From contig SVAZ01000013.1 of NCBI GenBank assembly GCA_015059145.1, positions 1-50,268 on the forward strand: a stretch of DNA of 50,268 bases, read 5' to 3'. This stretch comes from Erysipelotrichaceae bacterium. GTDB taxonomy: Bacteria > Bacillota_I > Bacilli_A > Acholeplasmatales > Anaeroplasmataceae. Numbering within the stretch: the first letter of the stretch is position 1; each line of letters starts with the position of its first letter. A program made the position numbers and the translations under genes. Below, piece after piece: positions 41,782 to 50,268 of this stretch. The notes beneath the pieces were generated by a model, which saw only the letters and a list, made by a program, of their open reading frames with translations, was not told the DNA's origin and made no database searches.

Positions 41782-43800
41782 ATGAAATTTGATGTGCTTA
41801 TATGTCCTATTTGTGGAAATCAAAATTTAGAAATTGAGCATGATAGATGTAAATGCCCTTATTGTGATTCAGTGCTACATGTTGATTATTGTAAGGATAT
41901 TGTTGAAAATATAAATAGCTTATTAGAATCTGATAAGGAATGTGATTTAAAGAATTTAAGAAATCAATTATCTTTTGAGCTTAAGAATACCTTTTTAAAC
42001 GTTGATAGAATAATTGAAATTTGTAATGATTTATTATTAATAATTCCTAAAGATACTGTTGCTAGATTTATTAAAGCCTTTTTAGAAAGAAATACATATA
42101 GATTAACATATGAGAAATTAATCAAGGAGCTTTCTAAAGTTGATATACAGCCATATGAGATGAATATTATTCTTCCACTTATGGTTAAATATTGTGATAT
42201 GAATAATCAAAGCGTTGTTGTAGATTTTTTAAATGCTAAAAATTTATATGAGGATTATAAGCTTGATATTGAAGAGGCTTTAAAGGATAGAGAAGAAGAA
42301 ATGGATAGATTTTATGGTCAAAAGGATATATTCATTTGTCATAAATCTGATGATATAGAGGTTGTAAGGCAAATTGCAAAAATTCTTGAGGAGAATGATT
42401 GTAGCTGCTGGTATTCAGAAAGAAATTTACCTTTTGATACTAAGAATTATTGGGATAATATTACTGATGCAATTAGAAATTGTAAATTATTTTTATTTGT
42501 TTTATCTAACAAGTCTAAGCTAAGTCATGATGCTTTAAATGAGGTAAAAATTGCTTCTAATTTAAATATTAAAAAGAGATTAGAATATAGAATAGATTCT
42601 AGTACTAATAATATTCCTCTTAAGCAATTTTTTAATGGCATTGAGTGGATTGATGCTTCAAAGGAATCAAAATTTGAATATTTAGCAGAATTAGTATATC
42701 AAACTTTAAATGAGGATGACATTGAAGAGGTAAAACAGGAAGACATTAAAAATGATGAAGAAGATGATAATTTAGATGAAGCAATAAACAATGCTAAGCT
42801 ATTAGTTCTTCTTAAGAGGTATGATGAGGCTATTGAGGAAATAACGAAAATAATTCCTAATGATATTAATAATCCTCATTTGTGGGAGCTATTATTAGAA
42901 GCTAAATCTAGAGGTGAAAAGATAATCACTTCTGAAAATGATGCTATTTTTGAGCACTTATTAACTTTATTATCTCCTGCTGAGCAAAACGCTTTAAGAA
43001 AAGAATATAATGTTCCTATCAATAAAATTCAGTTTAATGAAAACGAAACTAAGCCTAAGGGTCCACTTAATTCTTTAAAACAAACATTTAAATCTGCAGT
43101 TGAAGATTTTAAAAGCTTTGCTGGGTTTGGGGCAAAAAAGGAAGAAGTTAAGGTTGATATGCAAAAGCTTGAGGAGGTTGACGAATTAATTAGACTTCGC
43201 AATGATAAAGCTTATGCAAAATTAGCAGATCTATTATATTTAGATCACGCCTACTATCAATATTTGGTAGGTAAATGCTATGACTTAGGTATTGGTGTTG
43301 AGCAATCTAAGACTGATGCATTTAACTGGTTTGAAAAGTCATCTAAACAAGGATTTGTCAGAGCAAGAAATGCTTTAGCAAATTGTTATTTTAATGGTAG
43401 TGGTGTAAATCAATCTTATGAAAAGGCATTTGATTTATATAAGAAATCTGCAGCTGAGGGTAGTGCTGTGGCACTATATAATATAGGCGTATTTTATTAC
43501 AATGGAATTTATGTTGGTAAGTCATTTGCTGAAGCTGTTGTATGGTATAGAAAAGCTGCTGAAAAGGGTTATGCTAAGGCTCAATATGCTTATGGATATT
43601 GTTATTACTATGGCAAAGGGGTTAAGCAATCATTTATTGATGCTGCTAAATGGTATGAGAAGGCAGCAACACAAGGTAGTATTCAGGCTATGGATAGATT
43701 AGCTGATATGTATAAACATGGTCATGGTGTAGTTAAGGATTTATCTATTGCTAATACATGGGAGAAGCGTTATATTGAAGAAAAAACTAAGGTTAAATAA
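41782..43800 (+). CDS. Zinc-ribbon, TIR and Sel1-repeat protein
   Basis: The 672-residue soluble protein has an ordered set of domains: a zinc ribbon (C8, C11, C25, C28), a helical region (40-175), a TIR domain (about 180-315: DIFICHKSDD at 182, CWYSERNLP, FLFVLSNKS, NEVKIA with Glu254 at the place of the catalytic glutamate of NADase TIRs), an acidic helical and TPR-like linker, and about five Sel1 repeats (about 480-655) with AFNWFEKSSKQG, AVVWYRKAAEKG and AAKWYEKAATQG ends. Bacterial TIR domains often cleave NAD in antiphage defence, but others are signalling adaptors; no partner defence gene is adjacent. It has its own promoter. ATG 41782 follows GGTGAG. Confidence 0.85.
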   Translation: MKFDVLICPICGNQNLEIEHDRCKCPYCDSVLHVDYCKDIVENINSLLESDKECDLKNLRNQLSFELKNTFLNVDRIIEICNDLLLIIPKDTVARFIKAFLERNTYRLTYEKLIKELSKVDIQPYEMNIILPLMVKYCDMNNQSVVVDFLNAKNLYEDYKLDIEEALKDREEEMDRFYGQKDIFICHKSDDIEVVRQIAKILEENDCSCWYSERNLPFDTKNYWDNITDAIRNCKLFLFVLSNKSKLSHDALNEVKIASNLNIKKRLEYRIDSSTNNIPLKQFFNGIEWIDASKESKFEYLAELVYQTLNEDDIEEVKQEDIKNDEEDDNLDEAINNAKLLVLLKRYDEAIEEITKIIPNDINNPHLWELLLEAKSRGEKIITSENDAIFEHLLTLLSPAEQNALRKEYNVPINKIQFNENETKPKGPLNSLKQTFKSAVEDFKSFAGFGAKKEEVKVDMQKLEEVDELIRLRNDKAYAKLADLLYLDHAYYQYLVGKCYDLGIGVEQSKTDAFNWFEKSSKQGFVRARNALANCYFNGSGVNQSYEKAFDLYKKSAAEGSAVALYNIGVFYYNGIYVGKSFAEAVVWYRKAAEKGYAKAQYAYGYCYYYGKGVKQSFIDAAKWYEKAATQGSIQAMDRLADMYKHGHGVVKDLSIANTWEKRYIEEKTKVK

Positions 43801-43802
43801 TA

Positions 43803-43831
43803 TTGTATATTTTTAATAGTTTATGTATAAT
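43803..43831 (+). promoter_or_regulatory. Promoter for the phosphohexomutase gene
   Basis: TTGTAT (43803-43808) and TATAAT (43826-43831), spacer 17, right after the TIR-Sel1 stop codon. Confidence 0.7.
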
Positions 43832-43855
43832 TTTTGTGAAGGAATGGTGATTTAA

Positions 43856-45547
43856 ATGAGCTATATTGATAAGGTTAAACTATGGAAGGAAAATGAAAAT
43901 TTAGATTCAAATTTACGTAAAGAATTAGAAGCAATGACTGATAAGGAATTAGAAGAGGCATTTGCTGTTGATTTAGAATTTGGTACTGGTGGATTAAGGG
44001 GTATTTTAGGTGCTGGTACTAATCGTATGAATATTTATATTGTAGCAAAAGCAACATTAGGCTTTGGAAGATATTTGTTATCTCAAAGTGATGTTGCAGG
44101 GGCTAGAGGAGTTGCGATTGCTCATGATAATCGTCATCAATCTAAAGAATTTGCAAGAATCTCTGCTGAGGTTTTAGCATCATTAGGATTTAGAGTATTC
44201 CTATTTGAGGAATTAAGACCAACTCCTGAGCTATCATTTGCAGTGCGTCATTTCAATTGTATTGGTGGTATTATGATTACTGCAAGTCATAATCCTAAGG
44301 AATATAATGGTTATAAGATTTATGATGAAACAGGCTGCCAATTAGTACCTAAGGATGCTGATAAGGTAATTGCTGAGATTAATAAAATTGATAATTACTT
44401 TAATATTGAAACATCTAAAAACCATGAATTAATTCATTACATTGGTAAGGAAGTAGATGAAGTATATATTAATGAAATTAAGAAAATCATTTTAAGACCA
44501 AATTTAAAGAAGGACTTTAAGCTAGTATATACTCCACTTCATGGTACTGGTCAAGTGTTTGCACCTCAAGTGTTACAAAATGTAGGATATGATGTATATC
44601 CTCTTGCATGTCAAATGACTAATGATCCTGATTTCTCTGGTGTTAAAACTTCAAATCCAGAAAATAAGGAAGCTTATGATGAGGCGATTGAATATGCTAA
44701 GGAAATCGGCGCTAAGATTGTACTTGCTACTGACCCAGATGCTGACCGTTTAGGTATTGCTGTTGAGCATAATGGTGAATATGTATTATTTACAGGTAAC
44801 CAAACTGCTGCATTAGTATTAGACTATATCTTAAAGACTAGAAAGGAATTAAATACATTACCAGAGGATGGATATGTATTTACAACTAATGTATCATCAA
44901 CATTACCTTCAGCAATTGCTGAAAAGTATGGTATGAAGGTTGAAATTACTTTAACTGGATTTAAGTTCATTGGTGAAAAGGCACGCGAAATGGAGAAGGG
45001 TAAAGGAACATATGTATTCGGATTTGAAGAATCATATGGCTGCTTAATATCTGATTGTGTTCGTGATAAGGATTCAATTCAAGCAATTTTAATGCTTTGT
45101 GAAACTGCTGCATATTATCGTGAAAAGGGTATGGATTTAGTTGATGCATTAAACGCTGTTTATGAGGAATATGGATATTATAAGGAAGGAATTACTAATA
45201 TCGGTCTTAAGGGATTAGAGGGTGCTGCAAAGATTCAAAGAATTATGAATTTCTTTAGATCTACAGATATTTCTTTAAAGAACTTCAAGATTTTAGCTAA
45301 GGATGATGTAAAGCTTGGATTCAAGACTGATTATGTAGCTGACACAACTTCTAAGATTGATTTACCATCTAGTAATGTTATTAAATATTATTTAAATGAT
45401 AATATGTGGTTTGTATTACGTCCTAGTGGAACTGAGCCTAAGCTAAAGGTTTACTATGGTGTAAATGGTAAGGATCATGCTGATGCTGATAGCAAGCTAG
45501 ATGCATTATCAAAAGAAGTATTATCTATTGTAGAATTAATCAAATAA
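43856..45547 (+). CDS. Phosphoglucomutase/phosphomannomutase
   Basis: The 563-residue alpha-D-phosphohexomutase interconverts glucose- or mannose-1- and -6-phosphates. The phosphorylated serine is Ser144 in TASHNP, the magnesium loop is DPDADR (293-298), the sugar loop is GFEESYG, and the C-terminal phosphate-binding loop is RPSGTEPK. The length places it in the longer PgcA-like group of Firmicutes (about 560-580). It feeds precursors for envelope polysaccharide and glycogen. It is monocistronic, with a terminator after it. Confidence 0.95.
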   Translation: MSYIDKVKLWKENENLDSNLRKELEAMTDKELEEAFAVDLEFGTGGLRGILGAGTNRMNIYIVAKATLGFGRYLLSQSDVAGARGVAIAHDNRHQSKEFARISAEVLASLGFRVFLFEELRPTPELSFAVRHFNCIGGIMITASHNPKEYNGYKIYDETGCQLVPKDADKVIAEINKIDNYFNIETSKNHELIHYIGKEVDEVYINEIKKIILRPNLKKDFKLVYTPLHGTGQVFAPQVLQNVGYDVYPLACQMTNDPDFSGVKTSNPENKEAYDEAIEYAKEIGAKIVLATDPDADRLGIAVEHNGEYVLFTGNQTAALVLDYILKTRKELNTLPEDGYVFTTNVSSTLPSAIAEKYGMKVEITLTGFKFIGEKAREMEKGKGTYVFGFEESYGCLISDCVRDKDSIQAILMLCETAAYYREKGMDLVDALNAVYEEYGYYKEGITNIGLKGLEGAAKIQRIMNFFRSTDISLKNFKILAKDDVKLGFKTDYVADTTSKIDLPSSNVIKYYLNDNMWFVLRPSGTEPKLKVYYGVNGKDHADADSKLDALSKEVLSIVELIK

Positions 45548-45558
45548 TACAATTTATT

Positions 45559-45590
45559 AAAATCTCCAGATATTTGGAGATTTTTTATTT
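45559..45590 (+). terminator. Terminator after the phosphohexomutase gene
   Basis: AAAATCTCCA (45559-45568), loop GATATT, TGGAGATTTT (45575-45584), continuing in T. Confidence 0.88.
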
Positions 45591-45672
45591 ATTAGTAAAA
45601 TATTATATGATATAATGTTTTTGTGAGAAATTAGTTAAAATATGAAAAAAAATGTATAAATGGGAGGTATTT

Positions 45673-46526
45673 ATGGAAGGGTTTAATGAATTATTCGGTA
45701 AAATTGGTGATTTTTTTGTTAATAACTGGTTTAATATTGTAGGAGCATTTGCAATATTTATTATAGGAGGTATATTAATCACATTACTTTCTAAGCTATT
45801 AATGAAAATAATATATTCAACTAAAATTGATAATGCATCGGGTGGCTTCTTTGTTGCCTTGATAAAGGTTATTTTATGGTTTTTCTTAATCTTTTCATGT
45901 GCAAGTATTTTAGGAATTGAAGGTAATAGCTTTTTAGTTGCATTTTCATCTGTTGCACTAGCTATTGGTTTAGCATTAAAGGATTCTCTAGCAAATATTG
46001 CTAATGGTATATTGATTGTTATTAATAAGCCATTTAAGAAGGGAGATTATATTGTTGTTTCTTCAGTTGAAGGAGTTGTAAGAAAAATATCTATCCTAAA
46101 TACTGAGCTTACAACTGCTGATAATAAAAGAGTAATAGTTCCTAATAGCACTATTTATAATAATAATCTTATAAATTATTCTGCTAATCCTACTAGAAGA
46201 TTGGATATGATTTTTTCTGTAAGCTATGATTCTGATATTAAGAAGGTAAAGCAGGTATTATATGAAGCAATTTTAAATTATGAATATACACTATCTACTC
46301 CAGCACCTTTTATATATTTAGATGCTCAATCTGCATCATCTTTGATTTTAAGGTTAGATTTTGGGTTGAAAATAGTGAATATTGGAATGCTTATTTTGGA
46401 TTAAATGAATTAGTATTTGAAGCATTAAAGGCTAATGATATTGAAATTCCATATAATAAGCTTGATGTTAATTTGTTTAAAGCTATGGAAGGTAATAAAA
46501 AGGAGAATAATGATGAAGATAATTAA
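45673..46526 (+). pseudogene. MscS-family mechanosensitive channel, frameshifted near the C-terminus
   Basis: The protein has the small-MscS plan: three membrane helices (about 18-45, 60-82, 86-110), with the pore helix in SSVALAIGLALKDSLANIANG, followed by the beta domain (KPFKKGDYIVV, NTELTTADNKRVIVPN). In the starting frame it ends at 46404 after 243 residues with an unrelated tail (GLKIVNIGMLILD). One base added in the T-run at 46359-46362 (or a -1 slip on TTTT) restores the family C-terminus, FWVENSEYWNAYFGLNELVFEA, to a stop at 46524-46526. So there is a one-base deletion, an assembly error, or ribosomal slippage. ATG 45673 follows GGGAGG. The restored frame overlaps the next gene by 14 bases. 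Confidence 0.82.
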
Positions 46527-49500
46527 AAGATTTTTTGTTTTCTCATTCTTCATCATTCTTGGATTAATTTCTATAAATCCAATATTTGCTAAAAAAGATG
46601 AAGTCAATGAGAATGACTCAAGTAGGGTTTCATTAAGCACTGGTTTTGAGCTTTTAGCTGATAGTGTAGAAAATAATGATAAGCCTGCCTCAAGTAATTT
46701 AGAAAAGTTATATGAATCAAATATTCCAGATCAGTGGTATGATCCAGAACAAAACTATGGTTGTAATGTAGAGGATGATATAAATCTAACTCCATACATG
46801 TATATGGATTTTATTGATAGCGAAAGAACTACAAATTATTTTACTGATGAAAATCCTATAGTATTAAATATCCCATATGGCGAAACAAAGGATTTTTATT
46901 TAGAAATAGCTCATTTAAATTGGACTTCTTATAATGCACCAATGGAATTGTATTCTATTTCAGGAGAAGGCTTTGATTTCTTTCAATTAGAAGTTACGCA
47001 ATATTATACAGATGATGGTAATTCATTCGAAACATTCGATTTTTTTAATTCTAGTAGTGGTGAAACTTCATTTTCTACCTCTTCTGACACACCTAGAAAA
47101 ATGTCATGCTCACGAAATTCTGATACTGGATTATTAGAACCAATTGTAAATAATAACTATTATATGCCAAAATTTAGTTTTACAGGTAATAATGTTGGTT
47201 ACGGTAAACTTAACTTTACTCTAAATGCCTATGCAAGTGGTGGTCCTGAGGCTGTATCATACGAAGTATTAATTTGTGTATCTGAGCATGATACAGTTCC
47301 AACAGATTATAGCATTTTAACGATAAAAGATTATTATTTTGAATATAATGATGCTTCCGCAAATTATAGATATATGCCATTAATATTTGATGCGGATGAT
47401 TACAAGGATACTCCAATTCCTGTTAATGTGCATGAAGATTATCCAATAGTGATAGATGGTTATACTATTTCATATTCGAATTTAGAATATTCTTATAGTT
47501 TTTTATCACCATCAAATGATTTAGAAATAAATGGTAACTCTATTACATTTACTAAGCCTGGCATATATGATATATATTACTCCGTATACATGTCAATTGA
47601 TTTTGATTCTGGAGCACATACAAAATTATTTTCACAAAAATTTAAGGTTTTAGCATATTCGGAAGAAATTGTTGATTTTGAGGAAGGAATATTTGATAGT
47701 GATGGTGGTATTCTTTATCTTCAACAGCAGGATATACAATCAATATATGTTAAGGATATAGATAATCCAGGATTAGAGGTTACATACAAGATTGACGGCG
47801 TTGAAACAGGTTATATATTGGAAAATTATTATCCTGGTGAATACGCATTAACTATTGAAATTTCAGAACCTGATTATAACATTAGTATTTATAGAAACCT
47901 TACATTGATCATTAAAAATGATGATATTTATGAAAAGATTAGTCTTGAATGTGGGGATACGAAGGATTTAACGATTGGCTCATTTGATTTTGATAATCCT
48001 ACAAAAATAGAGATAACTAATTATAATTATATAAATAAATTAGCTATGGTTAAAATTAATGTTGTATCAGGTGATGCAAATGTATCCATTTCAGATGGAT
48101 TCCTTAATATTGCATCTGCAGCTTATGGTAAAAATACAATTGAATTCATTGTATATTATGAAAATAAAACAGTCAAATCATATTTCACCATAAATGTATT
48201 AAATGAATTTGTTTTTTGTGTAAATGTTGATCATGTAAATATGGCAACTAATTCAACTACCTCAGTAAGTATAGGCTATTTGGCAAATTCACAATTTCAC
48301 AATTTACCAGTTGAAGAGTATAGGTATACAATTCCATCTAATTCAGATTTACTTGAAATATCTATGGATGGAAGTGTTATTAATCTGAATTCTTTTGAAA
48401 ACACTGGCACAACAACAATTGCGGTTGGTATCATTCATATACCTTCAGATAATACAGTTGTTTCAATTGTATCTTTTAATGTAACTGTTGGTGAGGAAGC
48501 AGAGGTCGTTAATGCGACAGTTGATATCATGGAAGGAAGCTTAATTAAGGTTTTATTAAGTAATAAGACTAAAACTGTAACATTGACATTAGATCCAATT
48601 ATAAATAATTATAACTACAATTTCACGTGGATGAGCTTAAATACTAAGGTAGTAACAGTAATGAAAACATCTGAAACAACGGCATTAGTTACAGGATTAG
48701 GTGTTGGAACGACTGAGGTTATTGCGATTAGTCAAAATGATGATGGCTCTACAGTTACTGCAAGAACTACTATAACTGTATTTAATGAATCGCCTTCAAT
48801 TTCAATTGACTTTAATAAGGCTGATGAAACAACTACAGCGTTTACCATCTATGATTTGATTAATATTTCTTTAAACAATAATCATTTTATATTTTCTTCA
48901 GATATAGGGTTAAAATGGTATATAGATAATGTTGAGGTACAATCAGCTTTATCTAACAGTAGTGAAAGCATAACTGTAGGCTCTAAAACTAATAATTTTT
49001 ATTATAAGTTTACTGAAGGTATTCATACTATTAAGGTTGAATTGATAGATAATACATATGATTTAAGTTTATTTGCTACTAAAGAAATATCTATTTCAAG
49101 TGTAGAAAATCAGGATAGAGAATTATCATTTAAGGATGACGAGCTTTATTTGGCATTATCAGGTGACATGTATTTGTTACATGCTTATTTAGATAATGTT
49201 GAGAATACGGATTATACATATTCATGGAGTATTGATGATACCAAGGTAGTATCTATTTACATGAGTGAGAATAATACCGTTTTATTGAAACCTGAATCTG
49301 TTGGTGAAACAATATTAAACGTATTTACAAATATAGGTAAATATGAGGATAAGATTATTAGAGCACAAATTACAATAAAAGTAGAGGAAGTAACTACTAT
49401 AGAACTATCTACTGTTAATAGCTTTAATAGACCAGGTGATAATGTTGAAATAATAGTATTACTAAATGGTAAAGATAATTTTTCTAACATAAATCCAAAA

Positions 49501-50250
49501 ATTGATATAAAAAATTCGGCCAATCAAAGCGTTGAATTTGAATATAACAATGGAAAAATTATAATTAATAATGCTCAAAAGGCTAAGCTAAGTATTAATG
49601 CATCTATAAATGAATTATCAAATTCCATTTCAGTTAATGTTACAAATTTTGATATCACACAAATTATGCTTCAGCTATTACCATATCTTATTATTTCTTT
49701 AGTAATTGTTTTAGGTGGATTTATAATTTTCAGGGTTAGAAGTAATCCGTTTGTAAATTCTTTAAAATCAATTGAAAAGATTAGAGATAGAGTAGAGGAG
49801 GCTATTAAATCAACTAAGCAAATTAAGGATATAAAGCATGCTAAAAAGGAATATAAGACGATATTAAGAAAGTGTATAAAGCTTAAAAATCAATTAGCAT
49901 ATTACACTGATGAAGGTATAGATGAATTTAAGCATACAGTAAATAAAATAGAATCAGTAATTAAGATTTTTGAGGTTTTAATAAATTCTTCAGATGATAA
50001 AATTAAAAAAACATCTAAGGTTTTAGCTAATATTAAGAGAATGCATATTAATGTAATTCATTCTATGATAAAGGAAGTAATTGATGCTAGAAAGAAATAT
50101 CAAAATATAATTAATATTAATAATTCAAAGACTGAGGTAACATCTAATGGTAAAAAGAAGAAGAGAAAATTAACATCAGATGAAATTGATGATTATTTAA
50201 TTCAAAATGGTATTACTGTTTATCCTGAGGATGTTGATGAGGATGATTGA
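46513..50250 (+). CDS. Large secreted, membrane-anchored protein with bacterial Ig-like domains
   Basis: The 1245-residue protein starts with a signal peptide (KIIKRFF basic end, hydrophobic core, cleavage probably after IFA at about 24-26). About 1020 extracellular, beta-rich residues follow, including at least two BIG2-type domains: one with NTKVVTVMKTSETTALVTGLGVGTTEV (written here as NTKVVTV...GVGTTEV in the chain near 720-760) and one with DDTKVVSI...ESVGETILNV near 910-940. A membrane helix (about 1051-1075) leads to a lysine-rich, coiled cytoplasmic tail of about 170 residues. It is therefore type I, outside to inside. AAGGAGAA sits before two ATGs (46510, 46513), both inside the end of the restored MscS frame, so the genes are coupled. 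The ligand is unknown. Confidence 0.78.
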   Translation: MKIIKRFFVFSFFIILGLISINPIFAKKDEVNENDSSRVSLSTGFELLADSVENNDKPASSNLEKLYESNIPDQWYDPEQNYGCNVEDDINLTPYMYMDFIDSERTTNYFTDENPIVLNIPYGETKDFYLEIAHLNWTSYNAPMELYSISGEGFDFFQLEVTQYYTDDGNSFETFDFFNSSSGETSFSTSSDTPRKMSCSRNSDTGLLEPIVNNNYYMPKFSFTGNNVGYGKLNFTLNAYASGGPEAVSYEVLICVSEHDTVPTDYSILTIKDYYFEYNDASANYRYMPLIFDADDYKDTPIPVNVHEDYPIVIDGYTISYSNLEYSYSFLSPSNDLEINGNSITFTKPGIYDIYYSVYMSIDFDSGAHTKLFSQKFKVLAYSEEIVDFEEGIFDSDGGILYLQQQDIQSIYVKDIDNPGLEVTYKIDGVETGYILENYYPGEYALTIEISEPDYNISIYRNLTLIIKNDDIYEKISLECGDTKDLTIGSFDFDNPTKIEITNYNYINKLAMVKINVVSGDANVSISDGFLNIASAAYGKNTIEFIVYYENKTVKSYFTINVLNEFVFCVNVDHVNMATNSTTSVSIGYLANSQFHNLPVEEYRYTIPSNSDLLEISMDGSVINLNSFENTGTTTIAVGIIHIPSDNTVVSIVSFNVTVGEEAEVVNATVDIMEGSLIKVLLSNKTKTVTLTLDPIINNYNYNFTWMSLNTKVVTVMKTSETTALVTGLGVGTTEVIAISQNDDGSTVTARTTITVFNESPSISIDFNKADETTTAFTIYDLINISLNNNHFIFSSDIGLKWYIDNVEVQSALSNSSESITVGSKTNNFYYKFTEGIHTIKVELIDNTYDLSLFATKEISISSVENQDRELSFKDDELYLALSGDMYLLHAYLDNVENTDYTYSWSIDDTKVVSIYMSENNTVLLKPESVGETILNVFTNIGKYEDKIIRAQITIKVEEVTTIELSTVNSFNRPGDNVEIIVLLNGKDNFSNINPKIDIKNSANQSVEFEYNNGKIIINNAQKAKLSINASINELSNSISVNVTNFDITQIMLQLLPYLIISLVIVLGGFIIFRVRSNPFVNSLKSIEKIRDRVEEAIKSTKQIKDIKHAKKEYKTILRKCIKLKNQLAYYTDEGIDEFKHTVNKIESVIKIFEVLINSSDDKIKKTSKVLANIKRMHINVIHSMIKEVIDARKKYQNIININNSKTEVTSNGKKKKRKLTSDEIDDYLIQNGITVYPEDVDEDD

Positions 50251-50268
50251 TAAAAACGGCTTATTAAA

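Noticed and set aside
1-50268. Mycoplasma/Spiroplasma genetic code (TGA as tryptophan)
   Set aside because: Genes such as the COG2509 dehydrogenase, priA and the surface protein end at TGA where the families end, and tryptophans in conserved motifs are TGG.
1-50268. CRISPR array, tRNA or rRNA genes, insertion sequences, prophage
   Set aside because: I saw no regular spaced repeats, cloverleaf sequences, transposase or phage genes. Intergenic gaps are all below about 220 bases and are accounted for by promoters, riboswitches and terminators.

Overview
The window is about 50 kb of a low-GC bacterial chromosome, densely packed and almost entirely on the plus strand. Gene content and order (engB, dnaG-rpoD-trmK, hpf-secA, priA-fmt, single-chain glycyl-tRNA synthetase, S-box and THF riboswitches, AGGAGG-type ribosome binding sites) point to the Firmicutes, class Bacilli. 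The metabolism is fermentative (pyruvate formate-lyase) and uses uronic acids, so an uncultured gut-type lineage near Erysipelotrichia or the former gut 'Tenericutes' (RF39-like) is my best guess; this is inference. TGA is used as a stop, so the Mycoplasma code does not apply. I saw no tRNA, rRNA, CRISPR array, insertion sequence or prophage.

Layout. 0.1-4.2 kb: two FAD-dependent dehydrogenases and an M32 carboxypeptidase in one overlapping operon. 4.2-9.2 kb: a Wzz-like membrane protein, a Nudix hydrolase, a PHP phosphoesterase, EngB, then a pair resembling the sporulation genes spoVID and ysxE, and a small convergent membrane protein. 9.3-15.2 kb: glyS, dnaG, rpoD and a trmK fused in frame to an alpha/beta-hydrolase. 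15.3-19.8 kb: nrnA, pflA, a thioredoxin-like gene and a pyruvate formate-lyase split into two genes (a 676-residue core and a 77-residue glycyl-radical subunit). 19.8-21.2 kb: a tetrahydrofolate riboswitch and a FolT-like ECF substrate-binding protein with an extra N-terminal extracytoplasmic domain. 21.2-27.4 kb: a SAM-I riboswitch with terminator leads priA-fmt-(membrane pseudo-HD-GYP)-TSCPD protein-metK. 27.4-32.1 kb: LemA, a ComFC remnant, a cold-shock protein, HPF and SecA. 32.1-33.4 kb: an ArsB/NhaD-type permease on the minus strand.

33.5-39.5 kb is a catabolic operon for 5-keto-4-deoxyuronate and KDG: KDPG aldolase, two KDG kinases, a YhcH-type sugar anomerase, a TIM-barrel epimerase, KduI and a KduD/gluconate-5-dehydrogenase-like SDR. 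It has a consensus promoter with a perfect palindrome just downstream. No polysaccharide lyase, transporter or regulator gene for it lies in the window. 39.5-41.7 kb: a small membrane protein and the UPF0237-UPF0210 pair. 41.7-50.3 kb: a zinc-ribbon/TIR/Sel1-repeat protein, a phosphohexomutase, an MscS-family channel with a one-base frameshift near its C-terminus, and a 1245-residue secreted, membrane-anchored protein with bacterial Ig-like domains.

How the parts fit: uronate units are turned to KDG, KDPG, and then pyruvate plus glyceraldehyde-3-phosphate. Pyruvate is cleaved by the two-part PFL to acetyl-CoA and formate. One-carbon metabolism is under RNA control at two adjacent points (THF at folT, SAM at priA-fmt-metK). 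The most notable observations are the split PFL, the SpoVID/YsxE-like pair, the TrmK-esterase and Wzz-like/FolT fusions, the SAM riboswitch in front of priA, the TIR-Sel1 protein and the frameshifted MscS coupled to a large surface protein.
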